Positions 43,701 through 55,245 of a DNA stretch of 64,000 bases are shown in pieces. Position numbers and translations under genes: made by a program. Below the pieces are notes generated by a model. That model was not told the origin of the DNA, did not search any database, and saw only the letters and a program-made list of their open reading frames with translations. Source of the stretch: Adiantum capillus-veneris (Eukaryota; Streptophyta; Polypodiopsida; Polypodiales; Pteridaceae); assembly GCA_014529385.2 (NCBI GenBank), contig CM043967.1:86479278-86543277 (forward strand), written 5' to 3'. Numbering within the stretch: the stretch's first letter is position 1; each line of letters opens with the position of its first letter.

Positions 43701-44292
43701 GTGCATGTCAATGAAGGCGCACTTTGCCCAAAGAGCAAACACTAGTTGCACAACAATATGTATATTCCCATCAGAATCTGACACCTATTAACTCACACAC
43801 TAACCATATTCAATTAGCCGCGAATCACCACATGTTCAATTAGGTTAGATTTAAGATTAGATTTTGGATTTAGTTTTTATATTAAAGTCTACCTTCGGGA
43901 TTACGGTAAAAAATTAGAGTTAGGAGAACGGTGATCCCTCTCTTCCTCTCTATGGATGCGACCTTAAGTTGGAAAGCTTTCAATGGCATGATACTCAGAT
44001 TGGAGGCCAACATGTAATGTGCTAAGTAATCCCTCGAACAAAGATATGCTGTGAAGAGATGTTAAGATGCTCTGAATTGCTACAGCTAGAGAAGAGGCAA
44101 AGGGGTTTTGTCCACTACATACACTATCATGTAGACGTAGGTATGTAGATTTTTTGTACCCACAAATATAGGCATTGACAAATAAAGACGAGATTATAGC
44201 CCTGTGGTTCTGATCTCCATGCACCTCTAGACCGATCGAGGTGTGCGGGGATTGGACATGACTAGAGAATGTGAGGTAGTTTACAGTGTGAA

Positions 44293-44295
<3 letters not shown>

Positions 44296-44368
<73 letters not shown>

Positions 44369-44511
44369 ACGGAGGATGCCAATAGAAGATTAAGAGAGAG
44401 AGAGAGAGAGAGAGAGAGAATAGACGGAGGTTTTACAAGATACGTAGAATGCACACAAGAGATAGGAATCTCTCTACACAGGAATCCCTCCCCCTCTGTG
44501 AGTCCTCTCTT

Positions 44512-44558
<47 letters not shown>
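44296..44558. repeat. (GA)n and (CT)n arrays at the deletion junction
   Basis: GA arrays at 44296-44364 and 44394-44419 and a CT array at about 44510-44558. The first internal deletion joins sequence after GCCAATAGAAGATTA (about 44393) to AGGAATCCCTCCCCC (about 44480). Confidence 0.9.
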
Positions 44559-44560
<2 letters not shown>

Positions 44561-45260
44561 AGGAATCCCACTCCCTATTATCTATAGTATAGATTATAAC
44601 TTGTCCATGTTTTTTTCTCCATTCAATATTAAGATGACGTGTATACGTCTTTAGGTGACTATTGGAAAACCATGTATTTTCTCAATAATGACAATTGTGT
44701 TGTAACTATTACATTTGCAAAGTTTAACAATCAAGTGATTTTGCCTATGATGTATATAATTGTCATTGATTTACTTTTGTCAATTTACTTTCATCCAATT
44801 AATTTTGTCAGTTTTGTATCTTTATTCTGCAAACAATACTATGCATGATGGAATTAATGGTTATATTGTCTTGTGGGTGACTACTTTGGGTCTATACCTT
44901 GCACTTTTTTTCAAAGGTGAATCTGGGTTATCTTGGATTCATTTAGGCTTACTCTATTCTGGAAACATTCAATATGGTTGATGGGTGGCAGGGCATTCAA
45001 TGCCACTCAAAATCTTTTACTCTTGGGCATCGCTATAAGCGTCTCTATATAAGGTTCTGCTACATCGCTACAGAATGACTATAACTGTCGCTATTCCAGC
45101 CGCTATATAGCAACACCTATAGCGACGCATATAGTGATGCTTTTAGCGACGTTCCCTTAGCAATGCTGTCAACGACGGTCTTAGCGACACCGGGGAGTAT
45201 AAAAACCCAATATATTTCCGTCAGTAAAAGCGTCACAAGTGCACATATCCTCTTGTAGTG

Positions 45261-46020
45261 CCAATCATGATCTCTTTCTGATAGAGCAACTACAAGACCC
45301 GCGTTATCAATCTCATGGTCCAGAGACAATAGATCAAACTCCGCAAGTAGATATTGCTCCACCTTCATCCCAGAGAAGACAATTTTCAAACGACAACCAT
45401 CAACTGAGTCCTCCCAACCAATCCTTAATGTGGCATTTCAAGAAGCAGAGATGGAGCAGATGCTAGACACGTTCTTTGATATGGATCCCATCGTTGAAAA
45501 CATAGAAGACGACAACATTCAAGGCAATACTACCAACCAACCTCAACCATCCCGTCCATATCGATAGCACGATAACAACGATAAAGAGGGAAAGATGATG
45601 CAAACTCTTGCATGCATGCCACTTTACGATGGTGCAAAAATCTCAGTTCTCTATACCGCTTTGGCAATGCTTAATTTGCAATCTATCTATGGATGGTCTG
45701 ATGCCTCCGTCACATAGATTCTCATGTAAATACATTGTATCCTAAGCATGATAAAGTGCAAATTACAATTCAATAATGTGATCAAGGGGTTGACTTGTTC
45801 ATGTAACAACAGGTTGCTCAACGAGATTTTGAGATAGAGGTTAGTGGTGAGCATATGCCTGAACCTAGAGATGAGGTGTCAAGACTGAAGCTGATGCGGA
45901 GAGCGACAAAGAAGTAGAGTTTGATGACGAAGATATAGAAGTACATATTGAGATAAACATCTTTGGTGCATTAGATCTCATAGAAGATGAGAGATTAACT
46001 AATGATTTTTGCTAAGAACT
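45261..46020 (+). pseudogene. CACTA TNP2 remnant (N- and C-terminal pieces only)
   Basis: The frame LNVAFQEAEMEQMLDTFFDM (about 45430) leads to MPLYDGAKISVLYTALAML and IYGWSDASVT (about 45610-45720), the N-terminal TNP2 signature also seen at 15300-15410. The whole catalytic core is absent. It is followed by an acidic tail (about 45919-46014, DDEDIEVHIEINIFGALDLI) like the end of the other TNP2 gene. It belongs to a CACTA family related to but distinct from the 12917 element. Confidence 0.7.
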
Positions 46021-46161
46021 TTTTTGTAAAACTCTTTCTATTAGTCTACAATACACTTTAGATTCATTCATTTGCATTGCAGATTCATTTATTTTTTATT
46101 TATATTGATTAAGCGTTTCTTCTGTAAACTAATGTATTTTGTGGGTGTTATTTGTGTAACC

Positions 46162-46943
46162 ATGGCCAATGACGATGATACATACTCTCCTAGTTTTAGT
46201 GTTCCTATCACTCCGGCCGACATGTCACCCGAGCAAATGGGCTCCATTTTGACACTGCTCTCACCAAAGTCGATTAGATACACATAGAACCTTTGGGAAG
46301 TTGGTTCATCTAGAGCTACTACAACTGCCCCTACGCCTAGGACTAGTGTGTCCCTTACACCGACCGGTCCCACACCTCAGTCGAGTGTGCCCCCTACACC
46401 GACAGGTGGTTCATCCTTGAGACGAGGTAGGTGTCATTCTGGAGGTGGTGGTTGCTATGGTAGCGGTTCTACCGATGCGTCCACACCACTAACAGAGTGT
46501 CAACCACTCTCTTTAGTAGATAGTTCACCGATTGGCACACCGTGTACACCTTGGGGATCACATGAGCATGATCCTAGCAAGGTGTACAAGAACATGGATG
46601 GGGCTGTTGTGGTGGATAGGGTCGAAAAGGCTATGCGACAGAGGGTTTGGCAGCTCTGTATAGTTAGTTTGGTCACTCTTTGATGGAGATTTGGGATAAT
46701 CTCGACGATGAAAGAAAGAGTTACATCGTCGAAGCCATTCACAGAGAGTACAAGCTGACAGAGGGGTACAATGCAGTCTTGAATTGTTGGATTTTGGGCG
46801 TGGCGAAGGCCACAATGTCACACCATCGATTAGAGGCGAGAGACAAATACAATGTCGACAGTCCAAATCCGGCATGTTTGGATGCAAAGGAGTGGGCGGG
46901 GATTGCACGAGAGACACAAGACAATCCTGACAAATTTCAATAG
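46162..46943 (+). pseudogene. TNPA/Ptta-like protein of second CACTA remnant
   Basis: ATG at 46162 (MANDDDTYSPSFSVPITPAD). In-frame TAG at 46286-46288, then a Thr/Pro/Gly-rich segment (SLTPTGPTPQSSVPPTPTGG, RCHSGGGGCYGSGSTDAST) parallel to the 19027 gene. A frame change near 46680 leads to WDNLDDERKSYIVEAIHREY and LDAKEWAGIARETQDNPDKF. It is the same architecture as the other TNPA-like gene with clear sequence divergence. Role by family: binding of subterminal repeats. Inactive. Confidence 0.7.
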
Positions 46944-46959
46944 CAGAGAGATGCAGCAG

Positions 46960-47245
46960 AGCACGTTTGCACTAAACACGTCGCACAGAAACCGATGTAG
47001 ATATCGACGAGACAAAGTTAGTTTTAAAACTAAAAAGTGCTGAAATAGAAATTGGAAAAGACGCCGGTCTCGCAGTGTCGATATAAGCATCGGTATATGT
47101 GGCGTCAGAATATCTTATGAAATAAGCGTCTAAACCAGCGTTCGTATATACGTCGATAATTATATAGCATATTTTGACGCTTCTTTCGAAGTGTATACCG
47201 ATGCTTATACCGTACTCTGTACCGACGACCAAACCTGTATTTTTT
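46960..47245. repeat. Subterminal-type motifs, probable right side of the second CACTA remnant
   Basis: Repeated GTCGATATA, AGCATCGGTATA, TATACGTCGATAATTATA and ATACCGATGCTTATACCG motifs in both orientations resemble CACTA subterminal repeats but use a different core. I could not find a matching CACTA terminus. Confidence 0.45.
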
Positions 47246-47248
47246 TTT

Positions 47249-47320
47249 TGGGCAGAGAGGTCTGGGAACTGATGCTGCATGTACTGCAACAAAAAAAACA
47301 GTCGTCTCTGCCCAAAGGAA
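47249..47320. repeat. Inverted repeat TTTGGGCAGAGA ... TCTCTGCCCAAA
   Basis: 12-bp arms separated by about 45 bp. Confidence 0.7.
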
Positions 47321-47361
47321 GAGTGGGGGGATATTGCCAGGGGAGCACTTTTTGGTGTGCA

Positions 47362-47396
47362 CTTTTTAGGAATCAGGTGAGAAGATTCCTAAAAAG
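47362..47396. repeat. Perfect 13-bp hairpin
   Basis: CTTTTTAGGAATC (47362-47374) and GATTCCTAAAAAG (47384-47396) with a 9-base loop. No Helitron-type CTRR end follows within 12 bases. Confidence 0.85.
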
Positions 47397-47448
47397 ATTC
47401 TCTCTTCCTCCTTGTCGACTCTTTCGTCTTTTTCATATCTCTATCACT

Positions 47449-47450
<2 letters not shown>

Positions 47451-47505
<55 letters not shown>

Positions 47506-47507
47506 AC

Positions 47508-47557
<50 letters not shown>
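47451..47557. repeat. Two (GA)n arrays
   Basis: About 47451-47503 and 47511-47557, separated by CCACATAG. Confidence 0.95.
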
Positions 47558-47561
<4 letters not shown>

Positions 47562-47699
47562 TTGAGACATAGTCAAAGATATGGAAGCTAAACAAATTGT
47601 TTCAAAAAAAATACAGACAAGGGTACTTAAAACAAGAAAACCCATTAATAATAAAAAAGTTACATTTTATTAAACTTGCATTACATAAGCAAGAAGTGA

Positions 47700-48038
47700 T
47701 CATCTTCTGGAAGGCCCGGTTTTAGGAGTTGATGTGCTCCATTCGATTGGCAAATTAAGATTCACCACATTCCCTAGCTGCTGCATCATCTCCTCCTCAT
47801 CCTCCTCTGTGATGAGCCCCATCTTCTTCTAGCAAGAGAAAGCAAATTGTCTTGTCTCATTCAAATTGATTAAGCTCCGCATATTGAGTTCCTTGCGGCA
47901 TCGATAGAGGCGATACACATTGATGGTTGCCTTTAGAGCCTCCCTAAACCAGTCGGCTCCATACAATGCCTCTCCATTGGGAATGGCTTCCTTGGCCTCC
48001 CACGCAGACTTGATTTTACTCTCAAGATCGTCGAACAT
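47700..48038 (-). pseudogene. Small accessory ORF beside the MULE, one in-frame TAG
   Basis: Unknown function. Minus-strand ATG at 48038 opens MFDDLESKIKSAWEAKEAIP. One TAG (47829-47831) interrupts an otherwise continuous frame that goes on KKMGLITEEDEEEMMQQLGN to TGA at 47700-47702, about 112 codons in all. The composition is helical and charged. It is downstream of and co-oriented with the MULE transposase, so it may be a second protein of that element. The TAG fits CAG to TAG. Confidence 0.45.
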
Positions 48039-48292
48039 TGTGAAAAGAAAGAGAGGTGTGCTAGGAAGCTAGTGGATGCTTTCACAAAAATAACTCAAGC
48101 TATGCTAATTTATAGCCACTGTGGTAATATTATATTACTTTTTACACGATTTGACACATAAACAACCAGTACTCAAATATGAAAAATAGCCGCAAATGAA
48201 TGTATCCAAATGTGGCCATCATAAGATAAAATTAGAAAGGAGTACAGTTGTCAAGGTAAAGCATACTAATAAAAAGTGAGCATTGACAAATG

Positions 48293-51184
48293 CTATGCAT
48301 CCATGTCTGGATAAGTCCGGCTTCGGCTCAGTGCCCTGAAGATATCAGCATCTGCCAGGATTGGTTGATGGATAAACATGTTCTCATTTTGGCTTAGCCC
48401 TAGCACACGCAGATAAATAAAATACAAATGTTTACATGCAAGATATGGTTTTTGCTTTGACACCCGTTCCATGAAGTCTGGAAATGTGCACAATGGCTGG
48501 TTGCTAATACAAACTTTGTACATCCCGCCATGACCATCTTCACTTTTCGTCTCTACTTTGAAGACCTCACTAACACCATCTGCTGCACATATCTCTTCTA
48601 CGACCTTCGCTCTCAGGGCTAGTGCTAAACTGATCTTGCGAGTAGCATCCTCGAAAATGGACGTCCGATACCGTACACGCAAACCATCTCGCACTGTGGC
48701 TCTTGCACTGCCTTCAGGAGTGGATGCATCTTTTGACTTGCAAGGAGAGTTTGTCATATTTTGTTCTTGAGCAGCTGGCATTACATTAGATACTCCTTCT
48801 TTGCTTAGCTCCACTTGATACCCCCCTTCATGCAATATTTGCACCTCATCCTCCAATAGGTTGGTGCCCACATGCACGGGCCAAGTGTGTGGTGGATGCT
48901 GCGGGCTGCGGCTCAATGTTCTAGTCTACTATATGGCAATGCAAGACATGATCCAGACAAAACCAAAACCATTGACGCACCACACCATTTGGATGTTTTT
49001 GATATCCTTCAAACGATGAGGCAAATATACCAAGGCTAGAACCTACTATATTGCATCCACACCTGCGTCCTCCTCTTGGCGTCCCGCTACATGTGACCCT
49101 ACTACCTTGTGGGGTTCGGCATATGGCCACCCCAATGTGCTATATGAATTTCCCACCAACTAAAACATGAATCCATGTATGGAACGTTGCGGTTATGCAA
49201 TGACCGTTACGCCACAATTGGTGTATCAGACGAGCCTCTGCTGCTACAGCCTCTTTTGTTGGTGCTTGCCTCCACTTCTCACACATTTCTTTGTGTGTGT
49301 GTTGAGAAGCTTGCACCACATACTTCATTGTGTGTTGATTCAAGATTTGCTTCCAATGGAAAAGACAAGAACGCTCTCGACCGCTCATTGTATTGGTTTT
49401 GTCACCACCATTGAAAACAATTCGAACTGCATTCCAATTTGCTTGAGCTTCATCCACCATGTAGCCAAAGAAATTAGCTTTGTCACACCCACACGATATC
49501 ATTACATCATTGAGGCACTCCCAAAACAAACATTGCGTTTCCATGTCTTCCTGTTTCATTTCACAAGTTGCAATAGTCAAAAGGTCCTGGATGCTGCAAA
49601 CAAATTGTTTTAGAGAGAGTAAAAGGCAAGCCACAAAGCTCTTAAGGTGCGCCATGTACCTTGGATCATAGACATGACAAGCCATAGTCACCCATTCGTT
49701 AACACGTCTGGTGTGATCAAACTGGATCCACGCACGTCGAAGATCGCCATCCCGATCTTGTCTCATTCAGTTCACTAGGTCCACACCAGATGCTGGACCA
49801 ATTGTGGACAATTTGAAGACATAACATTTCTCCCCCTCCATACCTTGACCAGGAAACCGGCTTCCATGGAAAAACTCATATGTGCAGTCTCGCTTCCATT
49901 TTAGGAGTGCATCAATGCCAAAAGATTCTTTGTCAACCCCTCTACGTAAAATAGATAGTGACCTCCGAAACCAGTCAATGTTGAAAGTGTTTAGATAAAA
50001 AAATAATTTAGCATAGAGTTTTGCATCGAAACAAGAATCTAGGAAATGCTCATCCCAATTATCTTGCACCAATGGCCCCAACTCCTCCGCGATTGCAAAT
50101 AGCTATTGCTCGCCTAAAATACCTTTGTTGGTGTTGTTGCAAAGAAGTGTTGTACTTATAATTTCTTTTGCCAAACAAATTTGAACCTTCCTGGCTCCTG
50201 CGTGTGGGTCAACAGTCAAAATCCTTTGCACCATCAGCTTGGGGTTGTCCGTTAGTGCTTTGGATGTGCCGCTGCGTACATCGTGTGGATGTGTGCCACA
50301 ATGAATCATGACTCTAGTGGCAGTCTCATCGGATGGCATGACATAGTATACTACACAATCACATGTTGCAATACAGAAAGCAATTGCCTTACAAAAGTGG
50401 CATGGAAGGCTCTTATCTCCAATCTTACAATATTGCCCAGGTGCAGTTGCCTTTTGTATGTACCCGTTGAAATGACTTGTATTGGGAATATGATAATTAA
50501 CCAAGCAGACACATTGTTCATTCATGCACTTGAGAGATCCTTTGCAATGACTAAGACACACTACACCTGGAAAAACAATATTGGATGTAGTAGGCTTTGA
50601 CCACAAATGAGAATCATACTTATGCTCCATCGCATCCATATGGTGCAACTTTCCCATGGTAAGTGGAAATTTTAGAACGGGATCTCCATTGTAAGACCTT
50701 GGAATCTCTGTAACTTGTTCCACTTGTTGTATTTGCATTAAAAGCTTTGTCAATGTGCCCTTCTTTTCGGCCTGTAAGAGTTTTTGTCTTGTACTCCTTT
50801 TGAAGCTGTTTGAGGGCACCAACACTCGAGGGGGGTACATAGATCTATTAACTCCTTTCGACCGAATTACATCTTTGACGCACTATCCACAATGGCAATG
50901 GGAATCATGCTAGGTGAGCCGGCATATTATGTTTGATGGGATACGTTGACTTTATATTTACGTGAAAGCTGCTCATCCAGTACATAGATGAATTCCCCCA
51001 AATTGTTGAGCGTCCTCTCAAGAGGCAAATTCATTTCAATATCACCTACTTCGATAACTGCATCTAAAGTTGTAAATTGCATTGGAGAAACTAATTCTAA
51101 AAGAAATGATTCAGATATTATAAATTTACCATTGTAAAAAGGATAAGAAAACTCTTTGTCCAAGAAAAATAAAGAGCAAGCCAT
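48293..51184 (-). pseudogene. MULE (Mutator-like) transposase with zinc and SWIM domains, broken
   Basis: From the N-terminus down. 51184-50927 is a short acidic exon-like ORF. 50840-50103 has a Cys/His-rich zinc domain (SHCKGSLKCMNEQCVC, CHFCKAIAFC, MIHCGTHPHDV) of the WRKY/FLYWCH/GCM type. 49766-49140 has WIQFDHTRRVNEWVTMACHV and the DDE-fold segment FFGYMVDEAQANWNAVRIVF...CLFHWKQ. 48916-48293 ends with a SWIM-like finger (CTFPDF...YLACKHLYFIYLRVLGL). From 50840 to 48921 the reading frame is continuous except for TAG, TGA, TAG and TAG at 50103, 49767, 49140 and 48921. A frame change or intron precedes the SWIM part. Such proteins cut and move Mutator-like elements. Terminal repeats were not found. 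Confidence 0.82.
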
Positions 51185-51487
51185 AATAATATGCTAAGCA
51201 AATAATTAAGCAGAAGATCACATTGTATAAACTAAAACTAATTGTTTATATACTCACGTCTAATAATATAGCCGTTATAAATTTAAAATTAATATTATTT
51301 TATTATTTTGAAGTTAATGTAAAAAAATACCAAATATTTAAATATTTGTTTGTGACTATGTGATCACGTGAATTTATTTATTTTAATTTCTTTTTTAAAT
51401 GTTTGTGTAAAGGAATGTGTGAGTAATCGGGTGTGCTAAGGATAGAGGAGCAAGATATTGTAAGTTGAAAAACGTTTAGGAGATAGT
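51185..51487. other. AT-rich gene-free stretch
   Basis: Very AT-rich (51230-51410). It may be the promoter side of the minus-strand MULE. No element end was recognised. Confidence 0.45.
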
Positions 51488-51785
51488 ACTCCCCACCCCC
51501 TCCCACGCCATTCAGGTGACGAGGTAGGGGGGTGGGGGATGTGTGCGTTGGTGGAGGCGGGGTAAGGAGAGGAGGGGCAGGGCTGGGCGGGCTTTGCGTG
51601 CAGAGCCGCCACTTGGGGCAGAGGCGGGGGCGCTATCTATCGAGGGGGGCGGGGGGCAAGGGGGGCGGAGGCGAGCGGGCGGGCCGGAGCGTTTTGCATG
51701 GGCGGGGGCGGGGCACTAACGCAAGGGCGGGGCACACGCTCCCACACGAGGGCGAATGCCCGCCCATGGCCAACCCGCTAGCCAT
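51488..51785. other. G-rich, GC-rich block
   Basis: Opens with an imperfect inverted repeat (CTCCCCACCCCCTCCC / GGTAGGGGGGTGGGGG) and continues with many G4-G7 runs. It is strongly different in base composition from its flanks and is a G-quadruplex candidate. No gene is supported despite long open frames. Confidence 0.6.
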
Positions 51786-52265
51786 GGGTGCGTGTGACAC
51801 GTGTGTGTACTCTGCCTCTGGCCAACGCATGGCCAGAGGAAGAGTACACACATCCGTGGCAGTCCACGTGGACACGCCGGCCATCGCGTGTCCACATGGA
51901 CTCGCCACGTGTATCATCGTCAACCGATAGTACACGTGGCCACGCGCACTGCCACGCAGGTAGCGCGCGGCCATGTGGCCTGCCATGTGTACTACCGATC
52001 GTCCACAATACACGTGGCGCCTAAAAATATGTCACGTACAGTGCCACGTGTACTATTGCCCAGCGATAGTACACGTGGCCGCGCGCAACCTTCATGGCGG
52101 CGCTCTTGTCCAGGTGGCCTGCCACGTGTACTGTCGGTCGACGACGATACACGTGGCGAGTCCATGTCGACACGTGACGGTCGACGTGGCCAGCGTGTCC
52201 ACGTGGACTGCCATGTGGACACGCGACGGTCCACATGGCCAGCGTGTCCACGTGGACTGCCACGT
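51786..52265. repeat. Array of CACGTG palindromes in hairpin units
   Basis: About a dozen CACGTG cores, mostly in inverted pairs of the form CCACGTGTACTATCG...CGATAGTACACGTGG. The clearest hairpin is 52044-52058 with 52064-52078 (15-base arms, one G-T pair, loop CCCAG). Others lie at 51905-51939, 51983-52017 and 52122-52156. Open frames through it are repeat artefacts. It ends about 550 bp before the first ATG of gene E. Confidence 0.85.
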
Positions 52266-52590
52266 GTGTGTGTGTCCACACACACACACACACACAAAGG
52301 CACACACATGCACGCGTGCACGTATGTGTGTACACACACACGCTGGCATGTGTGTGTGTGCACCACACACACGTGGCTGTGTGCAACGCGTGTGTGTGTG
52401 TGTGTGCGCACACACACACACAAACGATAGCGCCTGCGTGTGTGTGTGTACACACACGCACATGTACACGTGTGCACGTGCACACACACACATGCACGCG
52501 CACGCATAGGCACACACACACGCACACGCCCAGACTCGCGCGCACACACACACACACACGTACATGCCAACACACACACACAAGGACAAA
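52262..52590. repeat. Alternating (TG)n/(CA)n palindromic tract
   Basis: Blocks of TGTGTG and CACACA alternate repeatedly with CACGTG or GCACGTG between them, giving many short palindromes of alternating purine-pyrimidine sequence. Confidence 0.9.
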
Positions 52591-52625
52591 ATAATATAAT
52601 TAAAATTAATAAAAAATATGAAAGC

Positions 52626-52634
52626 TTTATAAAG
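52626..52634 (+). promoter_or_regulatory. TATA-like box upstream of gene E
   Basis: TTTATAAAG in AT-rich DNA directly after the repeat tracts, about 190 bp before the first candidate ATG (52816). Position only, not proven. Confidence 0.4.
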
Positions 52635-54394
52635 TGCATTGATCTTCTCTTTTCACTTTCTTCTTCTCTATTTTCTTTTATTGCACAGATATCTTTCTTT
52701 CTCTCTGTCAAGTTTCCTCTTGTTCAAATCTCAAACTCTTACCTACAATTTCTCATAAATCATCCTATATATATTTCTCATAAGTTATCCTATATCTATC
52801 TTCTTTAGCGCAAGCATGAGAACAAGAAATCAAACCAAAAATACTGGTGTCGTGGATGAGATTGATCTTACTACGTCACAAGAAGTACCTCCGTTATGCA
52901 CACAGGATACCTAACAATCCCAAGCCTTGAGTTCTTTAGATCGCATTGTCTCCATCGTAATTGGGTGGATGGAACATCACAATCAAGCGTCGGACCCAGT
53001 CATCGTGTGGAAACAGGTACCGCAATTGAAGATGTAAGGGATGAAGCGTTTGGAAACATTATCGTTAAGCACATTTCATTGGGCTGGGTGGATTCTCATA
53101 GAGTACCATACGATGGCAAACTTCCACGCTTGCCTCTATGTCGATTTCTTTCAAACCCCGCCATCCGCATGCATGATGACCATGTGGCCGATTTGCAACT
53201 CTCCATTGCAAACAAATGCTACCAACCAACCATGGGAAGATTTATTGTTAGTGAATGGATTCCTGGGGAGGATCACAAATAACTTACTCGTCGTGGTCAC
53301 GCTGCGAGGGATCTTGCAATGTCATATGATTTGGATGAGGAGCTTCGCCTAATCCCCGAGCTTAGTCGCATGGTCGAGAGGTACTTTGTGGTTTGGGATG
53401 GTAATCACCGACTGGAGGCATGGATGCGGTGGATGAACGAGAATGACATTCCAATTGAGAAGGCACCAAAGGTGGAGTGCGTTCTAGTTGATTTTCAGCC
53501 CCATGAGATAGCGGAGTTTCTATTGTTTTGGGTATGATCAATAGGTGAGCCCTTTTTTTTTGCGAATGTAAATGCATCTTATTTTTACACTATATAAATC
53601 ACAATCTAGTGTTAAACAGGGCCACGAGGGTTTCAGTGTCTCACACAACTGCTCATGATATTTTCATGATGAGAAAGCTAGGGTTGGCGGACCTTACTTC
53701 CCTTTTGCAAAAATTCCCCGAAAGAGCGCGTTTGGCAGCAGAAAGGGCTTTGAATTTTAGAGGTCCAAACAAGTCAAAGTGGCTAAAATTGCCAATGGAT
53801 GTCCTTGCGCAACTACTTTGGAAGGTATGCTTTAAACCAATGCTAAATGAGAATATGTTTTGATTGTGAAATCTTATTATGTGTATTTTGATTGAGTCCT
53901 TGGAAAATGATAGGAAGAGTTCGATCATATGTTTAGTAGTAAAATGGAAGGGCTGCCATCAAAAGGGAGTTTTGACTACGAGTTGGCACCTGACGCATAC
54001 GAGGAAAGCATCAATCTAGCGCTATCTCAAACGGAGCAATACTTTATGCGCAAAGGGCTTGAGATAGCCACCATTGCAAATCCAGAGAATAGCATCGATT
54101 TTTTCCAGAAATGTACATCATTTACAGGTTGGGACGAGAAGACCACGAAAATGACACCCTCGAGAGAGGCAGAGGTTGCGCGTGCACGCATTAGCCCGGC
54201 AAAGTAAGTAAAAGTCATTTAAATCATTGGATATATTTCTCTGTTTATTATGTAGCAATCAAAATTAAATCTCGCTTTTCCTTTGATAGGAAGTGCCGCT
54301 TGCTTGATTTGCTCCAAGGCGGTGATGCATCCTTGAAGGAGAAGGGCATCGGGTTGACGGAGAAGGCCTGGATCCAGTGGCTTCGATATCACGT

Positions 54395-55229
54395 TGAGCG
54401 GGATGAAAACACACACAGCGCCTCTATAACGACCCAACACACACTCTTGGAATGATACACACACACACACACACACTATGGGGCACCACTCGGCTTACAC
54501 AACACACCTGGCCGAGACAGGGAACACACCTCTAGAGTGAGAGGAGAGAGACTATCCACTTGCCCACTCCACACACACACACACACACACACACACCCAA
54601 AAAACTCATCTCAAAAGAGGAGAATTTCTAATGTTTAGATACAATTGAGCTTGGGCCAAAACCAATGGGGCAAATAGCTCACACAATATGGGTAAAAGAT
54701 ACCAGATACAATCACAAATTGGAGGAGAAGCTTCGCTCATAGGAGAAACTTACACAGCCAAAATAGAAAAAAAAGAGTGAGGAATTTGGCAAAATGGACA
54801 GCGCCATCGCGTCCGGAACGGCCCAAAACCCCAGTCTACAATGTCAAAGTGCTCAAATCCGACCTCGGATGAGTAGTTTATGGCCAAAACAGGCTCCAAA
54901 AACCCCAAAAACACACCTGCGGTTGTTCCTCCTCTCTTCTCCACGTTTTTTCTGGTCTTCTCTCTGTTTTTTCAATTCCCACAAGTAGCTTTATTATTCG
55001 GGCACCCTTGGCGTTTTAAATGACCTCAAACGGACCCCGAACAGGCCAAAACCTGACCTCGCAGTGCATAGTTGTCACCTTTTTGCATCACCCGCACACT
55101 TGTCACTCAGCTTTTTCCAATAATGCGTCTCGCCACCACATGAAGTGGCCCCAAAATATGGTCCTCATGATGGCCTTTCTGCATAATTATCACAAGAAAA
55201 CACCCACGTTGTGTCCATACTTCTCCGCG
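54395..55229 (-). repeat. Truncated 3' LTR of element D
   Basis: Begins TGAGCGGGATG (B has TGTGAGCGGG) and loses similarity to the right LTR after TCTCCGCG, about 200 bp short of the expected CTCATGACA end and purine tract. Confidence 0.88.
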
Positions 55230-55245
55230 AGAGATATGAGACTCG

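Larger units (their letters stand above)
42689..45260 (+). mobile_element. Internally deleted CACTA derivative, left end lost
   Basis: 2.57 kb collinear with the CACTA element at 12917-20999 but lacking two internal blocks: the equivalents of about 14847-18838 (all of TNP2) and about 18995-20402 (all of TNPA). The right terminal repeat (CTCTTGTAGTG, 45250-45260) and subterminal motifs are present. At the left, homology begins at CTTCACATTAGCGA and the terminal CACTACAAGAGG is absent, so it can no longer be mobilised normally. It has no coding capacity. It retains the poly(C), CA, GA and TTAGATTTAAG blocks. Confidence 0.9.

Noticed and set aside
47362-47396. Helitron 3' end (hairpin)
   Set aside because: A good hairpin, but no CTRR terminus within the expected distance and no Rep/helicase ORF nearby.
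51801-52711. Open frames of 120-240 codons on both strands over the CACGTG and CA/TG tracts
   Set aside because: Low-complexity translations (His-Thr, Cys-Val) in all frames. Palindromic repeats explain openness on both strands.
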